From assembly GCA_963797085.1 (NCBI GenBank), contig CAWCOA010000019.1, positions 1 to 64,000 of the forward strand: DNA of 64,000 nucleotides, given 5' to 3'. The notes beneath the pieces are model-generated. The model ran no database searches and was not told the origin of the DNA. It saw nothing but the letters and a program-made list of their open reading frames with translations. The position numbers and the translations under genes were made by a program. This DNA comes from JASJBU01 sp963797085 (lineage in GTDB: Bacteria; Pseudomonadota; Gammaproteobacteria; Chromatiales; Chromatiaceae). Positions 26,969-37,192 of the stretch are shown one piece after another (the first letter of the stretch is position 1; every line of letters starts with the position of its first letter).

Positions 26969-27418
26969 TGTGTGATTTCCTGTTGATGCCTAACCAATTA
27001 TTCTACAGACTCACATAAACACATCTATAGAATCCATTTCTTGAACAGATCATAGGCGCTATATCATTTATCCTGCAGCATACCCCCACAATTGAGCAAA
27101 ATGTACATATATGCCTATCATGTCATGCTGAATATCCCATTCAATACCGTCAAGTTATATCAATCTCTTTCGGAACAGCAATCCATTTCCCGGCGAGAGT
27201 AAATCTGCGCAGCGGTTGTATTATAAATACCGTACTGTTTGGTACACCTTAAGGGCATTGCTATCCTTGGGTCCGTTAACGACACAACGGCCGCCTAAGG
27301 GTGCAGCCATGTCACGGGAGATTGGATGGAGGAAGTGACCTTGCAACATTCCTGCTGAGCGGCGGTGCGCGCGGCGCACCCTACATAAGATGATCTGACA
27401 CCGGTCAGTGAGTTGCGC
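26969..27418. other. Intergenic region with a REP-like hairpin
   Basis: About 450 bases without a gene. The last 60 bases hold a GC-rich palindrome followed by CTACATA (listed separately). The rest is AT-rich and without clear signals. Confidence 0.4.
27364..27380. repeat. REP-like hairpin GGTGCGC-GCG-GCGCACC
   Basis: A perfect seven-base inverted repeat with a three-base loop, followed by CTACATA. It has the same build (GGTG-rich arm, three-base loop, CACC-rich arm) as the pair at 17.2 kb but a different core. It lies just after the HAD hydrolase gene. Confidence 0.6.
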
Positions 27419-28204
27419 TTAATACAAGCTGCAGAGCTGACCAAGTTCGCCGAGGCTTTGCACATCCCAATCCGCACGGGGTAGATTTTCCGGCCAGGGT
27501 GCTCCCGGCGCGAAGCGACCGGTTCTGACCAATGCGGTCTGCATACCCAGGGCGGCGGCACCGGCGATGTCGGTATCTGGACGGTCGCCGATCATCAGGC
27601 ACTGCTCCGGCTGGCAGCCGAGTTGTTCCAGGGCCATCTCGAACAGCAGCGGATTGGGTTTGCCGATAATCACTGGCTCCACGCCGCTGGCTACCGCGAA
27701 CGGCGCGACCAGCGCGCCGCCGCCAGGTACCAACCGATGTTCGCCATCGATGGTGGCATCCACATTGATATCCGGATTGGTGGCCACCAGCCTTGCGCCC
27801 TGTTTGACGATCAGGTTGATGCCTGTGGTCAGGCTCTCGAAGTCGAGTCCGGGCCCCTCACCCACTACCACGAAGTCGGCTTTTTTCGAGTCTTCAGTAC
27901 CCACTTGCCTGAGGGCCTGATGCAGCCCGTCGGCGCCCACCGCAAAGTAACGGAACCCCGGTTTCTGTTTATCCAGCCAGCGTGCTGTAGCCTGGGCCGA
28001 GGTGATGATCTGTTCAGGCCTAGGTTTCGGCAGTCCCATGCGCGCCAGTTTTTCAGCCACTTCAGCCGGTGACAGGATCGGATTGTTGGTTATGAACAGA
28101 TGAGGACGATGCTGGATTCGTTGCAGGAATTCGACTGCACCGGGTAATGGACGGTCCCCATGATAGAGGACCCCATCCATATCCAGCAGGATGGCGTCAA
28201 ACAT
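27419..28204 (-). CDS. HAD-IIA family phosphatase (NagD-like)
   Basis: A cytoplasmic sugar- or nucleotide-phosphatase-type protein of 261 residues. HAD motif I is LLDMDGVLYHG (about 5-15), motif II lies in LFITNNP, motif III is the Lys of IGKPNPLLFEMAL, and motif IV is MIGDRPDTDIAGA. It overlaps the end of metA by 8 bases, making it the third gene of an ATPase-metA-HAD operon. The substrate is unknown. Confidence 0.9.
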   Translation of the reverse strand: MFDAILLDMDGVLYHGDRPLPGAVEFLQRIQHRPHLFITNNPILSPAEVAEKLARMGLPKPRPEQIITSAQATARWLDKQKPGFRYFAVGADGLHQALRQVGTEDSKKADFVVVGEGPGLDFESLTTGINLIVKQGARLVATNPDINVDATIDGEHRLVPGGGALVAPFAVASGVEPVIIGKPNPLLFEMALEQLGCQPEQCLMIGDRPDTDIAGAAALGMQTALVRTGRFAPGAPWPENLPRADWDVQSLGELGQLCSLY

Positions 28205-29270
28205 ACAGGTTCAACGGATTATCCGGATCGACGCCTTCCATGAAGGGAAGCTTGCGGTCTTTGTTGGTGACCTGGTAGACCAGCCCGATCCAGTTGCCGA
28301 TCACCGCCTCTGCGGTATCGTGCCAGGTGTTGTGCAGGGACGGGGTAATCAAATCTTCAGGAAACTCCGGCAGTTCGCCCTGTGCCTTGAGCGCTGCTTC
28401 CAGCCTGTCACGATACTCATTGAGGATCGCCTGATCCCGCAGGGAAAAATAGTTATCCGGAAAAGGCGGATAGTCCTTGCGCTTGCTCGCCGCATAGAGC
28501 ATCACTTCGCGCTTGTATTCCTTCAACAGACTGATGGTGTCATATTCCGGATGGCCCTGAAAATAGACCACCCGCAGCCCATCCCGGCTGACCGCCAGGT
28601 GCACACCGCCCTCCTCGCTCTCGCCCAACACCTTGACCCCTGCCTGATCGAACTGCTCGCGGCTGATCTCGTTATAGCGGGAGTGCGGCACATCGAACAG
28701 GGTATTGACGTCGTTCACCAGGGGGTGACTGCGATCCATCACACTGTGACTGAACACTCCCCAAAGCTTGTCCCCCTCTCTTGGGGTGCGGGCCTGGCCA
28801 TTGTGAAACTGCATCACCGCATGGGTGGCGAGGCAGGAGCAGAGTACCGAAGTGACATTTTCATAGGCCCAGTCCACCACCTCGATCAACGGCTCCCAGA
28901 ACGCTTCCTGGGAGAGATCCGGATGGGTCACATTGGCTCCGGTGATGATCAATGCATCCAGACCATCCTGCTTGATCTGCTCGAAGGTTTCATAATAGGC
29001 GTCGATGTGGGCCTGGGCCTTTTCGCTGCGCGGCAGTTCCTTCAAGGTGAAGGGGTGGACGAAGAACTGAGCGATGGGGTTGGCCTCTCCCACCAGGCGA
29101 AAGAATTGCCGTTCAGTGGCCTCGATGGCTGCATCCGGCATCATGTTGAGCAGCCCCACGTGCAGTTCGCGGATCACCTGATGGGTGGCGCGTTCGGGGG
29201 TCAGGACATTCTGCCCCTCCGCCCGCAGACGTTTGAAGCTGGGTAGTTCGGTATGTGCAACCAGTGGCAT
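28197..29270 (-). CDS. metA: Homoserine O-succinyltransferase
   Basis: Acylates homoserine, the first committed step of methionine synthesis. The 357 residues show the MetA pattern: a conserved start MPLVAHTELPSFKRL, LNMMPDAAIEATERQFFRL, ITGANVTHPDL, the catalytic Cys in SVLCSCLATHAVMQF, and the His/Glu of YFQGHPEYD. The start at 29270 is preferred over a longer frame running into the ATPase. The upstream P-loop gene ends one base before this start, and the HAD gene overlaps the 3' end, so the three are coupled. Succinyl versus acetyl preference cannot be proved by eye. Confidence 0.93.
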   Translation of the reverse strand: MPLVAHTELPSFKRLRAEGQNVLTPERATHQVIRELHVGLLNMMPDAAIEATERQFFRLVGEANPIAQFFVHPFTLKELPRSEKAQAHIDAYYETFEQIKQDGLDALIITGANVTHPDLSQEAFWEPLIEVVDWAYENVTSVLCSCLATHAVMQFHNGQARTPREGDKLWGVFSHSVMDRSHPLVNDVNTLFDVPHSRYNEISREQFDQAGVKVLGESEEGGVHLAVSRDGLRVVYFQGHPEYDTISLLKEYKREVMLYAASKRKDYPPFPDNYFSLRDQAILNEYRDRLEAALKAQGELPEFPEDLITPSLHNTWHDTAEAVIGNWIGLVYQVTNKDRKLPFMEGVDPDNPLNLYV

Positions 29271-29271
29271 A

Positions 29272-30117
29272 TCAGGACTCTCTCTCGATGACGCGCACCA
29301 GCAGATTGAGGAAATCAGCCTCATTCTCAACCTGGCTCAACTCGTCGGTGGATACGGTATAACCCTGTTCCGCAGCGATCGCCTCGTAGCGTGGGATGCG
29401 GGAACGAAACAAGCGGGGAAACACCCAGCGGGCAAAGTCCCGCGGATCGATCAAGGCCACGTAGGAGATTTCCTTCTCCTGCATGTATTCCGCCAGCCGC
29501 TCGTCCAGAAAGGACTCTCGATAATAGAGCGGCTTGGGATCGCTCACAGCACGTCCGATCAGTTGTTGCTCATCCTGGTCCGTGGCGCGTATGTATAGGA
29601 TCAAGGTGTGTTCCGCGATCAATTCGATGACCCCGGGCTCCTCCAGTTCGCACAGGCTGCCCCCCACATCGTTGATGAAGTGCTTATAGCCATACAGCAT
29701 CTGGGACTTGCGAATGAAGGCCGGCACATCATGCATCACGGCAATCTCCGCATCCCGGTGCAGATGCTGACGCCGTTTGAATTCCTTCAGCGACATGCCG
29801 CCCAGTTCCGGATTGCCCAGCATGCCCATGAAGGTGGAGACCGGTTTTAAGTGGTCGACAGTAATGTTGTTGCGGATATAGATGGAGTCGGAGCGTAGCA
29901 GATCCCGCAACAGGGGCAGCTGCATCGCCTGCTCCTTGATGCTGTCGAGAATCGGTTCATCCAGATAGTGGGTGCCGATGCGGTAATCCCCGGAGTAGTG
30001 AAACCAATCGCTGTTACGCAGAATATTCGACAGGCGCGTCTTGCCGACTCCGGACATGCCCATCAGGGTCACCGACTTGTGCTCCCAGTCCCGGAACTCA
30101 GCTGCACTCAGTTTCAC
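29272..30117 (-). CDS. P-loop ATPase linked to metA
   Basis: A 281-residue soluble protein with a Walker A motif GMSGVGKTRL (about 20-29) and later DVGGSLCELEEPG and LILYIRATDQDEQQL segments. It belongs to a conserved ATPase family found next to metA in many proteobacteria, whose function is unknown to me. The stop is one base before the metA start, implying tight translational coupling. A role in methionine metabolism is inferred from that context only. Confidence 0.75.
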   Translation of the reverse strand: MKLSAAEFRDWEHKSVTLMGMSGVGKTRLSNILRNSDWFHYSGDYRIGTHYLDEPILDSIKEQAMQLPLLRDLLRSDSIYIRNNITVDHLKPVSTFMGMLGNPELGGMSLKEFKRRQHLHRDAEIAVMHDVPAFIRKSQMLYGYKHFINDVGGSLCELEEPGVIELIAEHTLILYIRATDQDEQQLIGRAVSDPKPLYYRESFLDERLAEYMQEKEISYVALIDPRDFARWVFPRLFRSRIPRYEAIAAEQGYTVSTDELSQVENEADFLNLLVRVIERES

Positions 30118-30241
30118 AGGCCATCCTCTTATCTCAGCTCTAAAGTGGCAATTCTACGGGGGCTTGAGGTGAGATAAAAGCCGCAGTTGCCGGGCTCTCC
30201 CCGGGATCAGCTCTGGCTGCTATATTAATAGCTTGATTATC

Positions 30242-31051
30242 ATGATCGGCAGCAGTCAGATGGATATCACAGAGATCACCGTTATTCTTGTCGAGCCTTC
30301 GCATGTGCAGCAGCACATTATCGAAAATTACCTCAGGGAACTCGGTGTCTCTACCTTCGACACTTTATTAAAGGGTCAGGAGGCACTGGAAGAGATACGC
30401 CGCACACCGCCCGATCTGGTGATCAGCGCCCTCTATCTGCCGGACATGACCGGCACTGACCTGCTGCATGCCATGCGGGAGGATGACGCGTTGATGGAAA
30501 CGGCGTTCATCCTGATCTCCAGCGAGACCCGTTTCCGTTACCTCGACCCGATCCGCCAGGCCGGCGCTATCGCTATCCTGCCCAAACCCTTCAGCAAGGA
30601 TGAGCTGGAGATTGCCCTGAAATCGACACTGGATTACCTGGAGGCCCCGAACCTCGAAATTGATGATGTCGATACCGAGTCATTACAGGTATTGCTGGTG
30701 GACGACAGCCGCATGTCGAGAAATCATCTGCGGCGCATCCTCGAGGCGATGGGCGTGGAGCGCATCAGTGAGGCCGAAAACGGTATCGAAGGCGCTCGGT
30801 TGATCAACGAACACTACTTTGACCTGGTGATATGCGACTACAACATGCCGCAAATGGATGGCCGGGAGCTGGTGGATTATATCCGCTCCAACAGCAATCA
30901 GCCCGGCATCCCCATCCTTATGGTGACCAGTGAATCGAATCAGAGCCGCCTGGCTGCGGTGCAGAAATCCGGGGTTTCAGCGATCTGTGACAAACCCTTC
31001 GAACCGGTCACCCTGAAACGCTTTCTGGAAAAGATTCTGGTTGAAATCTAG
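30242..31051 (+). CDS. Response regulator with two receiver domains, the first degenerate
   Basis: A 269-residue protein consisting of two receiver domains and no output domain. In the second, Asp154/Asp155, phosphoacceptor Asp199 (ICDYNMPQMDG) and Lys251 (CDKPFEP) are intact. In the first, the acidic pair is replaced (LVEPS) and the phosphoacceptor position is Ala63 in VISALYLPDM, though Lys115 remains. The first domain is therefore probably a non-phosphorylated interaction or dimerisation module. No kinase gene is adjacent. The start is not certain; ATG codons at 30242 and 30260 are both possible. Confidence 0.88.
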   Translation: MIGSSQMDITEITVILVEPSHVQQHIIENYLRELGVSTFDTLLKGQEALEEIRRTPPDLVISALYLPDMTGTDLLHAMREDDALMETAFILISSETRFRYLDPIRQAGAIAILPKPFSKDELEIALKSTLDYLEAPNLEIDDVDTESLQVLLVDDSRMSRNHLRRILEAMGVERISEAENGIEGARLINEHYFDLVICDYNMPQMDGRELVDYIRSNSNQPGIPILMVTSESNQSRLAAVQKSGVSAICDKPFEPVTLKRFLEKILVEI

Positions 31052-31056
31052 TCATA

Positions 31057-31680
31057 ATGCAGCCTGAGAAGACCACAGGGGTGATACTGGCCGGCGGCCA
31101 GGCAAGCCGCATGGATGGCCGGGACAAGGGGCTGATCAGGCTCAACGGACGCTCCCTGATCGAACATGTCATCGCCGCCATCCGTCCTCAGGTAGACTCG
31201 ATCATCATCAGTGCCAACCGCAATATCGAGCAGTACCAGCGCTATGGCTATCCAGTGATCAGCGATCCCGTTGCGGATTATCCAGGCCCCCTGGCCGGCA
31301 TGCTGGCGGCGCTGCAGGCAACAGAATCCGAGTTCCTGCTCTGTGTGCCTTGCGACGGCCCCTGGCTGCCCGCTAATTTGCATAAACGCCTACAAAACGC
31401 CATGCTGGAAAAAGATGCCGAGATCAGTTGCGTCCACGACGGCAATCGGCTGCATCCGGTCTATGCCCTGCTCAAGCGATCACTGCGGCAACCGCTGGCT
31501 GAGTACATCAGCACCGGCGGCAGGGCCGTACACCGCTGGTTCAAGAGCAGGAAGCTGGCCTGGGCCGATTTTTCCGACGTTCCGGAGCTGTTTGTGAATA
31601 TCAACACCGCAGAGGAACTGCAGCGGGTTGAAGACCAGCTATCACAGACCCAGGGAAGTACCTTCAATACAACCGAGTGA
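31057..31680 (+). CDS. mobA: Molybdenum cofactor guanylyltransferase
   Basis: Joins GMP to molybdopterin to form the MGD cofactor used by DMSO-reductase-family enzymes. The 207 residues have the nucleotide-binding start GVILAGGQASRMDGRDKGL, the SDPVADYPGPLAGMLAAL segment, and the metal-binding CVPCDGPWL. It starts 5 bases after the response regulator gene and its stop overlaps the region of the yajD start. Its presence implies that the cell makes MGD-dependent oxidoreductases, none of which is in the window. Confidence 0.93.
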   Translation: MQPEKTTGVILAGGQASRMDGRDKGLIRLNGRSLIEHVIAAIRPQVDSIIISANRNIEQYQRYGYPVISDPVADYPGPLAGMLAALQATESEFLLCVPCDGPWLPANLHKRLQNAMLEKDAEISCVHDGNRLHPVYALLKRSLRQPLAEYISTGGRAVHRWFKSRKLAWADFSDVPELFVNINTAEELQRVEDQLSQTQGSTFNTTE

Positions 31681-31685
31681 ATGCC

Positions 31686-32054
31686 ATGGCTTCTGAAACC
31701 TCTTCCGACAAACTCGATCGTATCGTCGCCGAGGCGCGGCGTGACCGGGAACAACGCGAGCTGGGCTATCGCGAGCGAGCCCTGAAGATGTATCCCTGGG
31801 TGTGCGGGCGTTGCAGCCGAGAATTCACCCGCGCCAACCTGCGTGAGCTCACGGTGCACCACCGGGATCACAACCACGACAACAATCCCCTCGACGGCAG
31901 CAACTGGGAGTTGTTGTGCGTCTACTGCCACGACAACGAACACTCTCGCCATATCGATTCCGAGCATGGCGACGCCGCATCCGGCAAGCAACAGAGCACC
32001 ACCACCCACAACCCATTCGCGGATCTGGCAAATCTGATGAAGGACAAGAAGTAA
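31686..32054 (+). CDS. yajD: YajD-family HNH nuclease
   Basis: A small HNH endonuclease-fold protein of about 122 residues, as in E. coli YajD. The zinc Cys pairs (CGRCSREF and CVYCHDNEH) surround the HNH core (VHHRDHNHDNNPLDGSNWELLC, in parts). The in vivo role is not known. Starts at a GTG overlapping the mobA stop (31677) or the ATG at 31686 are both possible. Either way it is cotranscribed with mobA. Confidence 0.88.
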   Translation: MASETSSDKLDRIVAEARRDREQRELGYRERALKMYPWVCGRCSREFTRANLRELTVHHRDHNHDNNPLDGSNWELLCVYCHDNEHSRHIDSEHGDAASGKQQSTTTHNPFADLANLMKDKK

Positions 32055-32082
32055 TACTGCCCAGAGTTTTATCGGCGAGGTG

Positions 32083-34612
32083 TCAGCCGGGTTTTCTTCT
32101 TTTCACCCGGGCGGTGGGTTCTGCCTGATAGGGATCATCCGGCCAGTAGTGTTTGGGATAGCGGCCTTTCAGCTCCTTCTTCACCTCGTTGTAGGTGCGC
32201 TCCCAGAAGCCATGCAGATCCTGTGTCACCTGAATCGGCCGCGATGCTGGTGACAGCAGATGCATCACCACCGGCACTTGGCCCTGGCAGATCCTCGGGG
32301 TCTCAGTCCAACCGAACACTTCCTGCAGACGCACTGCCAGCAACGGGATCGACCCCGGCTCATACTCGAGGCGTTTCTTAGATCCGCTGGGCACCTGCAA
32401 ATGGGTTGGGGCGGCCTGCTCGATCAATTTGAGCTGATCCCAGGTCAACCGGCCCTGCAGGATGCTCAGCAGATTCAGCTTCTGCAGTTGAGTTCTGCGT
32501 TTGATCCCAACCAGCCAGGGGGCGAGCCACTCCTCAAGATGCTCCAGCAACCATTGGTCGGTCAGCTCGGGCCATCCCGCATTCGGTTGCCACTCGGCAA
32601 GGCAGGTCACCCGGTTGCGCCATTGCCGGCTGGTCTTGTTCCAGGGCAGGCAATCTATGCCCATCTCCCGGATGCCTTGCAGCATGGCTGTTGATACCGC
32701 CTCGGGATCAGCATCCCGCAGCGGTTTCGAAGAGAGTTGCAGCTGCGCCCAGGCGTTCCGCGCGATGCGCGACCACCAGCTGTTTTTCCCTGTCCCAGAC
32801 GACCAAATCAACCAGCTCCAGGGGCAAATCGGGTAAGCGACGCAATTCACCCTCGCTGATCGATGCGGCCAATTGGATGCGCCCTTCGGTTCTGCCCGCA
32901 TCCAACTGGGCAGCTACGATAAAAGGGGCGCCGGCCAGCGTATCGTCCTCCGCGATCCAGGCTCCCCGGCCCGAGGAGAGTTGAAAACGCCCATGCCGGG
33001 TCTGCCTGCCGATCCGGTCCGGATAGCTCATCGCCAGCAGGCCCTGCAGCGTGAGCGAGACCTCCGCATCCGGCAGGTCAGTCTCCTGCAGCAAGCGCTG
33101 AAACTGCCGACTCAGCTGATCCACCCGGCGACAGCCCGGAGTGTCCAGCCCCTGCATGCTGCGCGGCCGGTTTGCTGCGCGCCATTTTTCGAGCAGGGAC
33201 AAGCGAAACTCCACATCTACATTGCCGGCAATCTGCTGACCCCGCAGCAGGATATCTCGCTCACTCAGCAATGCGGCCAGATCACAGGCCAGCTTGCTGG
33301 CAGATGGACGGCTTGCGCGCAGCAACATGTGCGCCAGACGGGGATGCAACGGCAGCCTCGACATCGCCTTGCCCATAGCGGTCAGACGTCCCTTTGCATC
33401 CAGCGCCCCCAGAGATCTTAAAAGATCACAGGCCTGGGCATAGGCGCCCTTGGGTGGTGGATCGAGCCACTGCAGTTCATCCGGAGAGGCCACCCCCCAT
33501 TGCAGCAGATCGAGCACCAGGGGTGCCAGGTCCGCCTCCAGGATCTCCGCAGGCTGCTGTGCCGAGAGGCTCGCCTGACGCTGCTCACTCCACAATCGGT
33601 AGCATTTACCGGGTCCCAGGCGCCCCGCCCGCCCGGCCCGTTGATCCGCCGCCGCCCTGGAAACCCGCAGCGTCTCCAGCCGGCTCATACCAATTTGTGG
33701 CAGAAAGCGCGGCAGCCTCGACCAGCCGCTGTCCACCACCGTGGTCACACCCTCGATGGTCAGACTGGTCTCGGCAATGGAAGTGGCGAGCACCACCCGC
33801 CGCTGACCCTGGGGGTCCGGCAGTATCGCCCGGTCCTGCTCGACCTTGCTCAAATCACCATACAGGGGGCAGATACGCGGGGCCTCAGGGCTGTTTTCGA
33901 AATGCCCTCTGAGCCGTTCCGCCACCTGACGGATCTCACCCACACCCGGCAGAAACACCAGCAGGTCGCCCGCTTCCTGCTTGATTGCCTGGAGGACGGC
34001 ATTTGTCACTGTATCCGGCAGTCGGCGCCCGGCGGGCGGGTCCCCCAGATAGCGGATCTCCACCGGGTAGCTGCGGCCGCTTGCACTGATCACCGGCGCA
34101 CCACCCAACAGGCTGGAGACCGCCCCACTATCCAGGGTGGCGGACATCACCAGCAGGCGCAGATCGTCGCGCAGGCCCGCCATCACATCCAGGGTCAGAG
34201 CAAGTGCAAGGTCCGCGTGCAGCGAGCGTTCATGAAACTCATCGAAGACCAGCAGACCCACCCCGCTGAGCTCCGGGTCCTGCTGCAGTCGCCGGGTGAG
34301 TATGCCCTCGGTGACCACCTCGATGCGGGTCTTGGCAGACACCTGACTGTCCATCCGAATCCGATAGCCGACGGTTTCACCGACCCGCTCACCGAGCAGT
34401 TCAGCCATGCGCGCCGCAGCGGCGCGGGCGGCCAGACGGCGCGGTTCCAGCAGGATGATTTTATTCTTGGTTAACCAGGATTCCTGGAGCAGCTCAATGG
34501 GCACCAGGGTGGTTTTACCGGAGCCCGGCGGGGCCGTCAGAACGGCTCGTTGCTGATCGCCCAGGGCTTGGCGAAGCGCAGGAAGTGCGCTTAAGACAGG
34601 AAGAGCAATCAT
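32083..34612 (-). pseudogene. hrpB: ATP-dependent helicase HrpB, one frameshift
   Basis: DEAH-box helicase of the HrpB branch. The first frame (34612 to about 32755) has Walker A in APPGSGKTTLVPIELL, the DEFHERSLHADLAL box, SATLDSG, and the QRAGRAGRLGPGKCYRLW motif VI. The second frame (about 32760 to 32083) carries the HrpB-specific C-terminal domain (LQLSSKPLRDADPEAV to the Arg/Lys-rich end). Removing one G from the GGG at about 32757 fuses them into a protein of about 840 residues, normal for HrpB. This may be a sequence error, not true decay. Confidence 0.85.
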
Positions 34613-34729
34613 TCAGGCACAGACAGCGCGACTCTGCACAGAAGCATCATAGATGCAATCCATTAGACGCAGAGTCAATCAACAGAAAAGCCGGATCGCT
34701 GAAAACTTGTTGTCCCTGTACAGGTATGC

Positions 34730-35230
34730 TCAGGAACCTGGCAGCTTGGCCACGCCAATCTTGGCCTCGGGATGATGCCCCAGGATCATCTCCTTGGTAA
34801 CGTCGACCTGGTTTTTCGGAATATCCACCATCAGCAGGATCTCGCCCCGCTCGATAGCCCGCTGGAAGCTATCCAGATCATGATTGTGTTCATGGCTGGA
34901 AAGCAGTGCCGTGACCACGGCGCCAAACCCGGCACCCGCGGCTGCACCCGCCAACAGGGCGCCACCGCCCAGAACCAGCCCGGCGGGTGGAAAAGTCATC
35001 GCCAGCAAGCCTCCCAGGATCCCGGCCGTGCCACCCAGCCCTGCGCCAATCTCGACCCCATGCAGCAGCTCGGTCTTCTGTAAGATGCCGGCTTCCGGCA
35101 GGTCGTCCAGGACCTGTGAGATACTCGCAATCACATGCAGATGACGTTCCGGCACCCCAATATTCTCCAACTCATTGACGATTGCATGACAGGAAGCGAT
35201 GTTCGGTGTGAGAAAAAAAAGTCGGCGCAT
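34730..35230 (-). CDS. DUF1269-like protein with glycine-rich membrane segment
   Basis: A 166-residue protein with an alpha/beta flank at each end (MRRLFFLTPN and GEILLMVDIP) around a long Gly/Ala-rich hydrophobic centre (about 61-107) able to form a hairpin in the membrane, the pattern of DUF1269 and related glycine-zipper stress proteins. AGGAGG lies before the start. Function unknown. It precedes nothing in an obvious operon. Confidence 0.6.
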   Translation of the reverse strand: MRRLFFLTPNIASCHAIVNELENIGVPERHLHVIASISQVLDDLPEAGILQKTELLHGVEIGAGLGGTAGILGGLLAMTFPPAGLVLGGGALLAGAAAGAGFGAVVTALLSSHEHNHDLDSFQRAIERGEILLMVDIPKNQVDVTKEMILGHHPEAKIGVAKLPGS

Positions 35231-35265
35231 TTCCTTGTCCTCCTATGGCTGTCCCCGGTTCTCCT

Positions 35266-37192
35266 TCAGACTTCCGCTGAAGGCAGGCTCTTGTATTCCC
35301 GGCCACATTTGATATGCCGGTCGAAATTCAGGTCCATCGGGAATTCCTGCCCGATGATCCAGATCTGGTTCAACTGTTCACTCAAAGTCGGCAGCACGGA
35401 AAGAGAACTGCGGGTGCGGGCCTGATCGAAAAAGGCAAACGGCTCATCGAGAAACAGAAACTGATTGGCCTTAACCGTGCGTCCCACCAACTCCTGGGAG
35501 AGGGCCAGCCTGACCGCCAGCATGATCTGCCGCTGGGTGCCGCTGGAGATCTCTTCCAGATCCATGAAGTCGCGTTTTTCGCTGGAAAAGGCGCGCACGG
35601 TGAGATCATCATCGATCTGCAGGTGCTCGTAACGGTTGTCTGTGAACAGCGGCAGCGTCTTGCTGACCAAGCCTCGAATCTTGTGGTTGAACTGGAATGA
35701 GACTTCGCGCATTGCCCCTTGAATCAGCTCCCCGGCGAGCCCGCAACGATCGACGTAGTGCTGTCGCTCCTCATTCTTCTCCAACAGATCCGTCTGCATG
35801 GAACCCAGGGCCTCCGCTCTTTCGATCCTGGATTGCTCCAGGGAGATTGCCCCGTCCAACTGCGCCAGCCGTTCCTGGAGCTTGTTGATAAGTTCTCTGA
35901 GCAGGTTCTGCTCTTTGCCGACACCTTCCCTGACCTCGGTAAAATCGGCCAGTAAATCAGCCACTCTTTGGCTGAGTCTCTCACGGGCCGCAAGGTCGAC
36001 CGCTGCGCTGGATGGCACTGGGGCTGCTCTCGTCTGTCTCTGGGGCCGCGGATGTCTGCGACACTTCATCCGCTTCGCCGGTCGCCTCTTGCTCTGCCTC
36101 TACCTCTATTTCTGCTAATGCCTGCAGGCTCTGTTCTGTTTCCAGGCTGTCCAATGCGGAAGCGAGCTCCCGGCCTGCCTCAGCCAGCTGGTTCAACTGG
36201 CTGTTCTGGCTGCTGCGGCGAATCCAGAACAGGATGAACAGAAGCAGAAAACCCGCTGCCCCATAGAGCAGCCAGATAACCGTCCCTTGACCCCAGTTGG
36301 GTATGGCAGTGGCCAATAGATTGTTCAGTTCACCCGCATAGTTGTGCTCGGGCAACTTGCTCAGCAGCACCCAGGCGCCGCCGCTGACGAGGGCCAGCAA
36401 GAGAAAAATAAACCGGAAAAAACTGGCCGTGCCCCGCGCTTTTATAGCGCGTTCCCGTTTCGGCAAGGCATCCTGGTATTCAATGGAAGCCTGGTCCAGC
36501 ACAGACAATTGACGGTTAGTATCCCCCAGGCGGGAGGCATAATCAGCGCGCTCGGTTTCAAGACCCGGCAGACAGCCCGGGTCCAGCTCGAGTTCTTCTA
36601 TCTGATCGCCAAGATTGTCGGCCTCTTTGCGCGTCTCATCCATCGCAGCCTTGGTTCCCTTCACTTCATCGCGAAAAGCAGCCGCACTGTATTCAAGGGT
36701 CACCAGACCGGCCATGGTCTTCACCGCATAGCTGTGGGGATGAGGCGTGGTGATCTCCCGCTGGGCCAGATAGAAAGACTCAATGAACTCCTCGAATTCA
36801 TAACCGATCAGTTCGTAAACCTGATCCGCAACTTTTTCCACACCCCGCGCCAACGGCTCTTGATCCGCAGCTGCGCCAAATTTGACGAGCCGTGCGCTGT
36901 GATTACCTGAATCATCGAGAAATCGATCCAAGGTATATTTATTACCATCACTGGCGGTGAAGTCGATCTCCACCGAACAATGGGTTTCACCCCAATGGAT
37001 GACTTTTTCCAGATCGTCATAGTCGAGAGAGAAGGTGCGGCCGAAAAGCGCAAAACAGAGTGTTTCGCCTATGGTGCTCTTGCCTGACTCATTGGGGCCG
37101 GTAATTGCGATCAGCCCGCGTTCCGGCAGATCATTCAGTTCCAAGCTGGTATATTTGAGCACATTCTTTGCTTTGATACGGTGAATGATCAT
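35266..37192 (-). pseudogene. Membrane-anchored SMC/Rad50-like ATPase, one frameshift
   Basis: The N-terminal frame (37192 to about 36020) has Walker A GPNESGKST at residues 32-40 and a Q-loop-like SFYLAQREIT, then two membrane helices (about 256-277 and 304-325), placing a 26-residue loop in the periplasm, and an acidic linker. The C-terminal frame (about 36015 to 35266) has a coiled-coil arm, the ABC signature EISSGTQRQIM and Walker B FLFLDEPFAFFD. Dropping one C from the CCCC at about 36020 joins them to about 640 residues. The head resembles Rad50/SbcC/RecF, and the membrane insertion resembles Bacillus YhaN. It overlaps the upstream 65-residue gene by ATGA. DNA repair or membrane-linked DNA handling is inferred. 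Confidence 0.75.

Noticed and set aside
28191..29246. Open frame of 351 codons opposite metA
   Set aside because: metA is complete with all motifs; the antisense frame has no recognisable domain or start signal.
33500..34474. Open frame of 324 codons opposite hrpB
   Set aside because: Shadow of the conserved helicase N-terminal domain.
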